A stretch of 6,850 nucleotides of DNA from Actinomycetes bacterium (GTDB lineage Bacteria > Actinomycetota > Acidimicrobiia > Acidimicrobiales > Microtrichaceae): the NCBI GenBank assembly GCA_023423215.1, contig JAFAFZ010000140.1, forward strand, positions 1 through 6,850, given 5' to 3'. The notes beneath the pieces are model-generated. The model had not been told where the DNA came from. It worked only from the letters and a program-made list of their open reading frames with translations, and made no database searches. Positions 1 to 4,468 of this stretch are shown here, one piece after another (the stretch's first letter is position 1; each line of letters begins with the position of its first letter). The translations under genes were made by a program, and so were the position numbers.

Positions 1-37
1 CGACGGCGCTCACGAGCGCGTCCGCCGCGCCAGCTGA
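1..37 (+). CDS. Possible C-terminal tail of a gene entering from the left
   Basis: Reading from base 2, eleven sense codons (DGAHERVRRAS) run into a TGA at 35-37. The charged, Arg-rich tail is plausible for the end of a protein, and the gene would converge on dcd. Nothing else supports it: the piece is too short for domain recognition, and in this GC-rich DNA other frames are also open here. It is therefore a weak guess at a gene boundary. Confidence 0.22.
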   Translation, partial: DGAHERVRRAS

Positions 38-205
38 CGGCGGCTCGCTGCGCCGCGCTGCGTTGGGTGCGTGTTCGGGTCGAGCGGTCGTCCAGGCCCA
101 CCGACGGGCCTCAGCGACACCTCGAGAGGGCGAACGAGCGGCCGCTGGGACCAACGCCAGGTCGAGCGGTCGAGACGTGATCGGCAACCGGGGGTGTCGA
201 TCGGG
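38..205. other. Intergenic stretch downstream of dcd, no convincing gene
   Basis: I see no convincing gene here. Frames that stay open encode low-complexity Arg/Ser/Thr-rich sequence, as expected by chance at this base composition. The stretch holds a perfect 6-bp inverted repeat (AGGCCC at 94-99, GGGCCT at 106-111), a 10-bp palindrome AGCGGCCGCT at 137-146, and two exact copies of the 13-mer GGTCGAGCGGTCG at 78-90 and 160-172. Any of these may be incidental. Confidence 0.5.
94..111 (-). terminator. Weak hairpin beyond dcd, possible terminator
   Basis: A perfect 6-bp stem (AGGCCC/GGGCCT) with a 6-base loop lies about 95 bases beyond the dcd stop. There is no T-tract on either side, so it could only be a weak, GC-rich actinobacterial-type terminator. 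It might also serve a convergent gene from the left. Confidence 0.22.
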
Positions 206-775
206 TCAGCGGTCGGGGTAGTTCTCGGCGTACTTCGACGCCACCGCGCCCTGCTGGCCCTGGTACTTCGAGCCGAGGTCGGGGTGGCCGTACGGGCGCT
301 CGGCGGCACGATCCATGCGCTCGAAGACCATCTGGGCGATCTTCATCCCGGGCCGCAGCAGGATCGGCAGGTTCGCGACGTTCGAGAGCTCGAGCACGAT
401 GACGCCAGCGAAGCCCGGATCGACGAAGCCGGCGGTCGCGTGGACCTGCACCCCGAGGCGGCCGAGGCTGCTCTTGCCGTTGACGATGCCCACCAGGTCG
501 TCGGGGATGGTGAAGCGCTCGGCGGTGTGGCCGAGCGCGAACTCGCCGGGGTGCAGCACGAAGGGCTCGTCGAGGGGCACCTCGACGGTGTCCATCAGCT
601 TCTCGTCGTCGCGCATCGGGTCGATGTGGGTGAGCCGGCTGTTGCGCATGACGCGGAACTGGGTGCCGAGGCGCACGTCGACCGAGGCCGGCTGCACCAG
701 CGTGGCGTCGTAGGGGTCGATGACCAGGCGGCCCTCGTCGACGAGTGAGCGGATCGAGGCGTCGGCGAGGATCAT
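206..775 (-). CDS. dcd: dCTP deaminase, probably bifunctional (deaminase/dUTPase)
   Basis: This 189-residue protein has the usual Dcd length. It is a cytosolic trimeric enzyme of the dUTPase fold that deaminates dCTP; bifunctional members go on to hydrolyse dUTP to dUMP plus diphosphate, feeding thymidylate synthesis. Visible motifs are VNGKSSLGRLG at 98-108, with Ser102 and Arg106 matching E. coli Ser111 and Arg115; HATAGFVDPGFAG at 112-124; Glu129 in VLELSN, matching catalytic Glu138; RPGMKIAQ at 141-148; and SKYQGQQGAVAS at 169-180. E. coli has TAHRIDPGW where this protein has TAGFVDPGF. The latter is, from memory, the Mycobacterium tuberculosis form, which is bifunctional. The frame stays open upstream, but the ATG at 775 is chosen because the family begins MIL(S/A)D. 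A TACGGT box lies 8 bases before it and there is no clear ribosome site. Confidence 0.96.
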   Translation of the reverse strand: MILADASIRSLVDEGRLVIDPYDATLVQPASVDVRLGTQFRVMRNSRLTHIDPMRDDEKLMDTVEVPLDEPFVLHPGEFALGHTAERFTIPDDLVGIVNGKSSLGRLGVQVHATAGFVDPGFAGVIVLELSNVANLPILLRPGMKIAQMVFERMDRAAERPYGHPDLGSKYQGQQGAVASKYAENYPDR

Positions 776-783
776 GGGGCGTG

Positions 784-789
784 ACCGTA
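784..789 (-). promoter_or_regulatory. Candidate -10 box for dcd, near-leaderless
   Basis: On the minus strand TACGGT (TANNNT) ends 8 bases before the dcd ATG, so transcription would begin at or within a base or two of the start codon. This suits the lack of a Shine-Dalgarno site. No good -35 was recognised. It also suggests that dcd can be transcribed separately from the gene upstream, whose stop is only 67 bases away. Confidence 0.42.
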
Positions 790-842
790 GTTTCGGTGGC
801 GGTCGCTGCCGAACCCGGCGACGGTGCGAGGGTGCGTTGCCG

Positions 843-1586
843 TCAGCGCAGGCCGCCGACGGCACCTTGGGTCTGGCCGCGCAGGCTGCCGATGCCGAGG
901 CTGCCGTCGCCCGCAGGACCGGGAGCGGACGGAGCGGCGGTCGCCGCGGCGAGGGCCAGCGGGTTCGGCGTCGGCGCGGCGACGCGGTGCAGCGTGTTGC
1001 GGTCGATGTGGCGGAACGGCTCGGCGCGGTCGGGGATCTCCATGATCCCCTCCTCCTCGTAGGACCAGGTGCCGTCGTCGTGCACGGTGACGTGGATCCG
1101 GTAGCTCGTCGTGCGGAAGTTGCGGTCCAGGAAGGGGCTGGACGTGATGCCGTGCACGGCCTGACCGATCGTCGCGTGGAGCTCGAACTCGGTCGCATCC
1201 GCGGTCGCCGGGCCGGCCGCGAGCAGCGCCTGGCCCCGAGGGATGCCGAGCGAGAGCGTGACCACCTCGGCGTCCGCGTCCCAGAGCCAGTACCCGACCT
1301 GGTCGTGGAAGGTCTCGACCTCGCCCGGCTTCACGATGTGCGTGTGGTAGCGCAGCCCGTAGAGGAGCTGCGGGCCGTTGGTCTGGGGATCGATCGGCTG
1401 CGCCTCGTAGCGCTCGACGAAGACGTCGCGGCCGGTGCCGTAGGACTCGGGGTGCTCGTCGGTGCCGGTGGTCCCCTCCCAGATCCCGGCGAGGCCCGCG
1501 AGCGGACCCAGGTTGGCCAGACCGTCGGGATCGGCATCGGGTTCGGTGTAGATGTCCGGCCCGTTCGGGCTGGGCACGTCGCTCAT
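843..1586 (-). CDS. Heme-binding beta-barrel protein, FABP/nitrobindin-like
   Basis: This 247-residue protein has an acidic N-terminus (1-25), a beta-rich domain (about 26-202) and a low-complexity Ala/Pro/Gly tail (203-247). The domain opens with LAGIWEGTTG at 32-41, like the GxWxGxG start of nitrobindin/THAP4-type barrels, and continues with YGLRYHTH (76-83) and FHDQVGYWLWD (93-103), typical of proteins annotated as FABP family or heme-binding beta-barrel. HIDRNTLHRV (193-202) sits where nitrobindins carry the C-terminal heme-ligand His. Whether this member binds heme cannot be seen, and the second Gly of the GxWxGxG motif is replaced by Thr. The known role of the family is ferric heme/NO chemistry; the role here is unknown. 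There is no signal peptide. The ATG at 1586 is favoured by GGAGGA 10 bases upstream. dcd follows on the same strand after 67 bases. Confidence 0.82.
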   Translation of the reverse strand: MSDVPSPNGPDIYTEPDADPDGLANLGPLAGLAGIWEGTTGTDEHPESYGTGRDVFVERYEAQPIDPQTNGPQLLYGLRYHTHIVKPGEVETFHDQVGYWLWDADAEVVTLSLGIPRGQALLAAGPATADATEFELHATIGQAVHGITSSPFLDRNFRTTSYRIHVTVHDDGTWSYEEEGIMEIPDRAEPFRHIDRNTLHRVAAPTPNPLALAAATAAPSAPGPAGDGSLGIGSLRGQTQGAVGGLR

Positions 1587-1596
1587 CGGGTGGGGA

Positions 1597-1620
1597 TCCT
1601 CCGCTCGGAGCCGGAGACTA
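1597..1620 (-). promoter_or_regulatory. Candidate -10 and Shine-Dalgarno of the FABP-like gene
   Basis: On the minus strand TAGTCT (1620-1615, TANNNT) is followed after 12 bases by GGAGGA (1602-1597), which sits 10 bases before the ATG at 1586. This implies a short leader of roughly 20 bases. The -35 is not clear. Here a Shine-Dalgarno is present, unlike the leaderless-looking genes in this window. Confidence 0.4.
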
Positions 1621-1688
1621 CACAGCGCCGTGGGAGCCCTCGATCGTGGGATGGCGACGGCGTGGGGAAGGTGCGTGAGGAAGCCGGA

Positions 1689-1718
1689 GTGACCCGGTGG
1701 AGCGGGTCCGGCTACCAT
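1689..1718 (+). promoter_or_regulatory. Candidate tRNA-Gly promoter
   Basis: GTGACC (1689-1694), close to the actinobacterial -35 TTGACN, is separated by 18 bases from TACCAT (1713-1718), a TANNNT -10. The implied transcript would start about 75 bases before the mature tRNA, leaving a 5' leader for RNase P to remove. This is a motif match only. Confidence 0.4.
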
Positions 1719-1734
1719 GCGCACCGACTCGGAA

Positions 1735-1758
1735 CCGGCACCGCAGCTGCGGGACCGG
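1735..1758 (+). repeat. Near-perfect 24-bp palindrome upstream of tRNA-Gly
   Basis: The core CCGCAGCTGCGG at 1741-1752 is a perfect 12-bp palindrome. CCGG at 1735-1738 and 1755-1758 extends the symmetry to 20 of 24 positions. It lies between the candidate -10 box and the tRNA. It could be a hairpin in the tRNA precursor leader or a protein-binding site, or it may be chance in GC-rich DNA. Confidence 0.45.
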
Positions 1759-1800
1759 ATGGGTGCTCAGAGGCCCAGATCCCAGTCACCGCAAGGCATC

Positions 1801-1874
1801 GCGGGTGTAGTTCAATGGTAGAACATCAGCTTCCCAAGCTGAATACGCGAGTTCGATTCTCGTCACCCGCTCCA
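1801..1874 (+). tRNA. tRNA-Gly (anticodon CCC)
   Basis: This is a complete 74-base cloverleaf reading GGG codons. The acceptor stem is GCGGGTG/CACCCGC (1801-1807, 1864-1870). The D stem is GTTC/GAAC (1810-1813, 1821-1824). The anticodon stem TCAGC/GCTGA (1826-1830, 1838-1842) encloses the loop TTCCCAA, with CCC at 1833-1835. The variable loop has four bases, and the T arm GCGAG/CTCGT (1847-1851, 1859-1863, one G-T pair) has loop TTCGATT. The discriminator is T, and CCA is encoded at 1872-1874. It stands alone and is followed by a terminator hairpin 7 bases later. Confidence 0.97.
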
Positions 1875-1881
1875 CTCACCC

Positions 1882-1905
1882 GGCCCCCGCTCCGGCGGGG
1901 GCCTT
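1882..1905 (+). terminator. Intrinsic terminator of tRNA-Gly
   Basis: A perfect 9-bp stem GGCCCCCGC/GCGGGGGCC (1882-1890, 1895-1903) with a TCCG tetraloop begins 7 bases after the tRNA. Only two T residues follow, then TCG repeats, so it lacks a long U-tract, as is common in high-GC actinobacteria. It separates the tRNA unit from the promoter of the next gene. Confidence 0.8.
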
Positions 1906-1926
1906 CGTCGTCGCAGTCGTCGTGGA

Positions 1927-1938
1927 TAGCGTCGACGT
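1927..1938 (+). promoter_or_regulatory. Leaderless-type promoter: -10 box six bases before ATG
   Basis: TAGCGT (1927-1932, TANNNT) is followed by exactly six bases and then the ATG at 1939. With the usual -10 to start-site distance, the A of ATG would be the first transcribed base. There is no Shine-Dalgarno. TTCGTC at 1904-1909 could be a poor -35 at 17-base spacing. The arrangement supports this start codon and recurs before the gene at 3619. Confidence 0.5.
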
Positions 1939-2703
1939 ATGGACCGTCCACGGGTCGTCGAGGCCCAGATCGAGGTCGACTTCGGCCAGTTTTACGCACG
2001 GCGCGCCGGCAGCGACTGGGCCTCGGCCGACGTTCCCTCGGTGGGCCACCAGGAGTGCCTCTGGTCGAACGGAGGCTTCGTCTACATCGGGACCACGCGT
2101 CGCCACGGCACGACACGAGTTCGAGTCGAGACCACCGACGAACCGCCGGCCGAAGCTGCGGACGAGTGGCAGCACGTCGCCGAGGTGTCGCTCGACCGGG
2201 GCGGCGACGTCGAGTTCTACAGCTGGGGCGCAGATGTCGCCGACGCGACGATCCCGGTGAGCGACGAGCCGCTGCGACTCCGGGTGGCCTGGCGAGGGCT
2301 GGTCCCCGGCCGGTTCGAGGGACTCGACGAGGACGGCAACAGCGAGGAGGAGCTCCTCGTCCAGTTGTGGCCGGCGGAGCCGACGCCGCCGCAGGTGACG
2401 CGTTGGTGGTCCGGTCGAGTGCTGCCGCCTCCGACCGACGTCGCCCCGGACGGACGGCGGCAGGTCGAGGGCCTCGAGCGTGTCCTCGAGCGATGGGCGC
2501 AGATGACCGCCGTCGGCCAGCTGGCGTACCCGCACCCGCGGATGCCGGGCGGGGGCGAGCACTCCAGCGCCATCTCGGTGCTCATCGACCAGGAGGAGGG
2601 CTCGTGGTGGCTCGACGGGTACGACGTGAGGCGAACGCTGCGGGAGGTGACCGAGGACGAGGCGCACCGCCTCCTCGCCACGGACCGACCGGAAGCCGAG
2701 TGA
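1939..2703 (+). CDS. Uncharacterised 254-residue protein
   Basis: The function is unknown. The protein is acidic and soluble, with no signal peptide or membrane span. The N-terminal part (about 7-148) looks beta-rich. It begins VVEAQIEVDFGQFYAR (6-21), later has LRLRVAWRGL (112-121) and ends ELLVQLWPAE (138-147). From memory this layout resembles uncharacterised actinobacterial proteins with a (D/V)YGQFYL start, an internal YRVR..ARG strand and YLLQFWPAP near the end; I cannot verify this here. After a Pro-rich linker (148-170), a second segment (about 171-254) has an amphipathic helix (174-190), then ISVLIDQEEGSWWLDGYDVRR (212-232). It sits alone behind tRNA-Gly, and the downstream SDR gene has its own -10. 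The start is set by the leaderless-type promoter. Codon use matches its neighbours. Confidence 0.85.
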   Translation: MDRPRVVEAQIEVDFGQFYARRAGSDWASADVPSVGHQECLWSNGGFVYIGTTRRHGTTRVRVETTDEPPAEAADEWQHVAEVSLDRGGDVEFYSWGADVADATIPVSDEPLRLRVAWRGLVPGRFEGLDEDGNSEEELLVQLWPAEPTPPQVTRWWSGRVLPPPTDVAPDGRRQVEGLERVLERWAQMTAVGQLAYPHPRMPGGGEHSSAISVLIDQEEGSWWLDGYDVRRTLREVTEDEAHRLLATDRPEAE

Positions 2704-2719
2704 GGGTTCGACGCAGCGA

Positions 2720-2754
2720 TACGGTCCAGTCGGTCTGACCACGACGAGACGAGG
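2720..2754 (+). promoter_or_regulatory. Candidate -10 and ribosome site of the SDR gene
   Basis: TACGGT (2720-2725, TANNNT) lies 34 bases before the ATG at 2760, and GAGG (2751-2754) lies five bases before it. No clear -35 is visible. The SDR gene may therefore have its own promoter in the 56-base gap after the upstream gene, although readthrough cannot be excluded. Confidence 0.38.
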
Positions 2755-2759
2755 ACGCC

Positions 2760-3590
2760 ATGGCCACCTGGTTCATCACCGGCTGCTCGACCGGACTGGG
2801 ACGTTCGCTCGCCGCGGCGGTGCTCGACGCCGGGCACTCGGCGGTGGTCACCGCTCGTGACGCGGCGCGGGTGCAGGACCTGGTCGATGCGCACCCCGAC
2901 CGTGCGCTCGGGCTCTCGCTCGACGTCACCGACCACGAGCAGGTGCGCTCGGTCGTGGCCAGCGCTGAGGAGCACTTCGGCGGCATCGACGTGCTCGTCA
3001 ACAACGCGGGCTACGGCTACCGCGCGGCGATCGAGGAGGGCGACGATGCCCAGGTCGCCGAGCTGTTCGCGACGAACGTGTTCGGTCCGGTCGCACTGCT
3101 CAAGGCGGTGCTTCCGGGGATGCGTGGTCGCCGCTCCGGCGCCGTCGTCAACATCTCGTCGGTCGGCGCACGCCTCTGCTTCGCCGGCTCCGGCTACTAC
3201 GCGGCGTCGAAGGCGGCGCTCGAGGGCATCTCCGGCTCGCTGGCGTACGAACTCGAGCCGCTCGGCATCAGCGTCACGACGGTCGAACCGGGCGCGTTCC
3301 GCACGGACTTCGCCGGACGCTCGCTGACCCAGTCACCCTCGGCCATCGATGACTACGCCGAGACGGCCGGTCTCCGCCGCAAGGAGCACGACACCTCGCA
3401 CGGCACCCAGGCGGGCGACCCCGACCGGGCGGCGCAGGTGCTCATCGAGGCGGTCGAGTCGGACTCGCCGCCCCGGTTCCTCCTGCTCGGCTCGGACGCG
3501 CTGTTCGCGTACGACCTGACCGCCGAGGCGCAGCGAGCCGAGGTCGACGCCTGGCGTGAACGCAGCGCCTCGACCGACTTCCCGTCCTGA
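2760..3590 (+). CDS. SDR-family NAD(P)-dependent oxidoreductase
   Basis: This 276-residue protein is a classical short-chain dehydrogenase/reductase, a cytosolic Rossmann-fold oxidoreductase of alcohol/ketone substrates. The glycine motif is TGCSTGLG at 7-14. Arg33 (TAR, after the second strand) suggests NADP(H). Asp55 lies in DVTD, and the NNAG motif is at 81-84. The catalytic set is Asn106, Ser134, Tyr147 and Lys151 (YAASK), followed by the PGAFRTDF motif at 178-185, which packs near the cofactor. All catalytic residues are present and the length is normal. The start TGCSTGLG and the EPGAFRTDF motif resemble the 17-beta-hydroxysteroid-dehydrogenase-like subgroup, but the substrate cannot be read from sequence. 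The flanking genes are uncharacterised and give no pathway clue. The ATG at 2760 follows GAGG by five bases and directly precedes the first strand, so the start is secure. Confidence 0.95.
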   Translation: MATWFITGCSTGLGRSLAAAVLDAGHSAVVTARDAARVQDLVDAHPDRALGLSLDVTDHEQVRSVVASAEEHFGGIDVLVNNAGYGYRAAIEEGDDAQVAELFATNVFGPVALLKAVLPGMRGRRSGAVVNISSVGARLCFAGSGYYAASKAALEGISGSLAYELEPLGISVTTVEPGAFRTDFAGRSLTQSPSAIDDYAETAGLRRKEHDTSHGTQAGDPDRAAQVLIEAVESDSPPRFLLLGSDALFAYDLTAEAQRAEVDAWRERSASTDFPS

Positions 3591-3606
3591 CGCGGGTCGT
3601 GCGAAG

Positions 3607-3618
3607 TACCGTCCCGCC
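3607..3618 (+). promoter_or_regulatory. Leaderless-type promoter: -10 box six bases before GTG
   Basis: TACCGT (3607-3612, TANNNT) is followed by six bases and then GTG at 3619. The spacing is identical to that before the gene at 1939. This decides the start in favour of the GTG over the in-frame ATG at 3556, which lies inside the SDR gene. No convincing -35 was seen. Confidence 0.5.
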
Positions 3619-4140
3619 GTGCGCGATCCGAAGGACGAGCTCCGCGACGAGGTCGCGCGACGTCTCGAGGACCGGGCAGATCAGATCGTCGAGTTGGCCG
3701 GCGACGCCGCGTTCGAGGCACTCGAGGGCGCGTTCCTGGCACGAGACCGGCCGCCGCTCCGCTCCGAAGCCGCTGTCGACTGGCGGCTCGCGATGGCGCT
3801 CTCGACCGGACTGCTCTCTCCGGTGCTCCGACGAGTCGGAGCGGGCGGCGACGCAGCGCACGAGCTGCCCACCGGCATCGAGGATGGGACGACACGGATC
3901 GTCACCGACGGTGTGACCGACCTCCGGGCGCTGATCGCCACCCGGCCTGATGCCGCGGTCGCCATCTTCCTCGCGCTCGACGATCCGAACCACGAGCCGT
4001 CGGACCTCGACCCGATGATCGGCATCTTCGCTGACGCACTCCTCCACGAGCCGGCGGATCGGTCCGTCGCCGCCCGTCATCCGTTGCGGACGATGACAAC
4101 GATCGACGGCTGTGCTCGGATGGGCCGATGGGATTCCTGA
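3619..4140 (+). CDS. Uncharacterised 173-residue helical protein
   Basis: I do not recognise the family. The protein is acidic (rich in Asp/Glu with scattered Arg), with no signal peptide, no membrane span and no metal-binding cluster. The first 45 residues look like one long charged amphipathic helix (DPKDELRDEVARRLEDRADQ, 3-22, then IVELAGDAAFEALEGAF at 23-39). Helical stretches follow around 52-73 and 97-122. A segment rich in Asp, Pro and His (DDPNHEPSDLDPM, 121-133) precedes another helix (134-144). The GTG start at 3619 is chosen because a TANNNT box sits six bases before it; the frame is open back to an ATG at 3556, but that would overlap the SDR gene by 35 bases. Its last 13 bases overlap the start of the small membrane protein gene, suggesting co-expression. 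Codon use is like that of neighbouring genes. Confidence 0.8.
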   Translation: MRDPKDELRDEVARRLEDRADQIVELAGDAAFEALEGAFLARDRPPLRSEAAVDWRLAMALSTGLLSPVLRRVGAGGDAAHELPTGIEDGTTRIVTDGVTDLRALIATRPDAAVAIFLALDDPNHEPSDLDPMIGIFADALLHEPADRSVAARHPLRTMTTIDGCARMGRWDS

Positions 4141-4286
4141 TCTTCGGTCTGGCCGGCCTCGTGCTGGTCGTCGCGTTCGTCGCTGTGCTCGGCAACCGCC
4201 GCCGCGCCGAGGAGGACGAGGCACCCGAGGATCGGCTCAGCGACGAGGAGTTCCGTCGCATCGAGTTCGGCGACGAGGACATCTGA
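4128..4286 (+). CDS. Small single-span membrane protein, 52 residues
   Basis: Residues 2-22 form one hydrophobic segment (GFLIFGLAGLVLVVAFVAVL at 2-21). A positive cluster NRRR at 23-26 comes next, then a strongly acidic tail (27-52, including EEDEAPED) ending in DI. By the positive-inside rule, the tail should be cytoplasmic. The family and function are unknown. The ATG overlaps the last 13 bases of the upstream gene in a different frame. I see no TANNNT box and only a poor ribosome site (GGATGGG), so translational coupling to the upstream gene is likely. An ATG at 4120 is in the upstream gene's frame and is not an alternative. It is short, but the membrane-span/positive/acidic pattern is unlikely to arise by chance. 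Confidence 0.68.
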   Translation: MGFLIFGLAGLVLVVAFVAVLGNRRRAEEDEAPEDRLSDEEFRRIEFGDEDI

Positions 4287-4300
4287 CGCGCCCCATCTCT

Positions 4301-4320
4301 TGGCGCCGATCTAGGCGCTG
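4301..4320 (+). terminator. Candidate terminator hairpin after the small membrane gene
   Basis: GCGCC (4303-4307) pairs with GGCGC (4314-4318) around a six-base loop, extended by two G-T wobble pairs. It starts 15 bases after the stop at 4286. There is no T-tract, so the call rests on position and stem only. Confidence 0.32.
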
Positions 4321-4362
4321 AGCGCGCACGATCGCTCCGAAAGAACCGACCGTCGAGCGGGA

Positions 4363-4410
4363 GTGCGGTCTTCCGGTGTGATCCTGCGCGCTCACGGCGC
4401 ACGACCGCAC
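4363..4410. repeat. Nested inverted repeat in the convergent gap
   Basis: GTGCGGTC (4363-4370) and GACCGCAC (4403-4410) are perfect 8-base inverted copies. Inside them TGCGC (4385-4389) and GCGCA (4397-4401) form a second 5-bp stem. The structure lies between convergent genes ending at 4286 and 4469, where a bidirectional terminator would be expected, but it has no T-tract. Confidence 0.45.
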
Positions 4411-4468
4411 CCGAGGATGTGAAGGGAGCACGGAGCGGGCAGACCGGAACGACCAGCGGCCCGGGTCG

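Larger units (their letters stand above)
1587..1800. other. Divergent region between FABP-like gene and tRNA-Gly
   Basis: This 214-base region contains the minus-strand promoter and ribosome site of the FABP-like gene on its left side. On its right are a candidate tRNA promoter and a 24-bp near-perfect palindrome. I see no extra gene. The FABP-like frame remains open to about 1724, but the upstream residues look like non-coding translation. Confidence 0.6.

Noticed and set aside
71..748. Open frame on the + strand antisense to dcd
   Set aside because: It lies opposite a clearly conserved gene and its sequence mirrors dcd codon structure; no protein motif is visible.
776..1198. Upstream in-frame extension of dcd on the minus strand
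   Set aside because: The added residues are low-complexity Arg/Ser/Thr-rich sequence and overlap the FABP-like gene; the Dcd family starts at the MILAD methionine (775).
1801..1874. tRNA-Gly as an integration (att) site
   Set aside because: I found no second copy of the tRNA 3' end and no integrase or phage-like gene in the window.
720..2738. Very long open frame on the + strand (about 670 codons)
   Set aside because: It runs antisense to dcd and the FABP-like gene, through the tRNA, and out of frame through the gene at 1939. Its composition is Arg/Gly/Ala-rich, a typical high-GC shadow.
2217..2975. Minus-strand open frame spanning the 1939 gene and the start of the SDR gene
   Set aside because: It crosses a gene boundary and the promoter region and is Ser/Arg/Thr-rich, without motifs.
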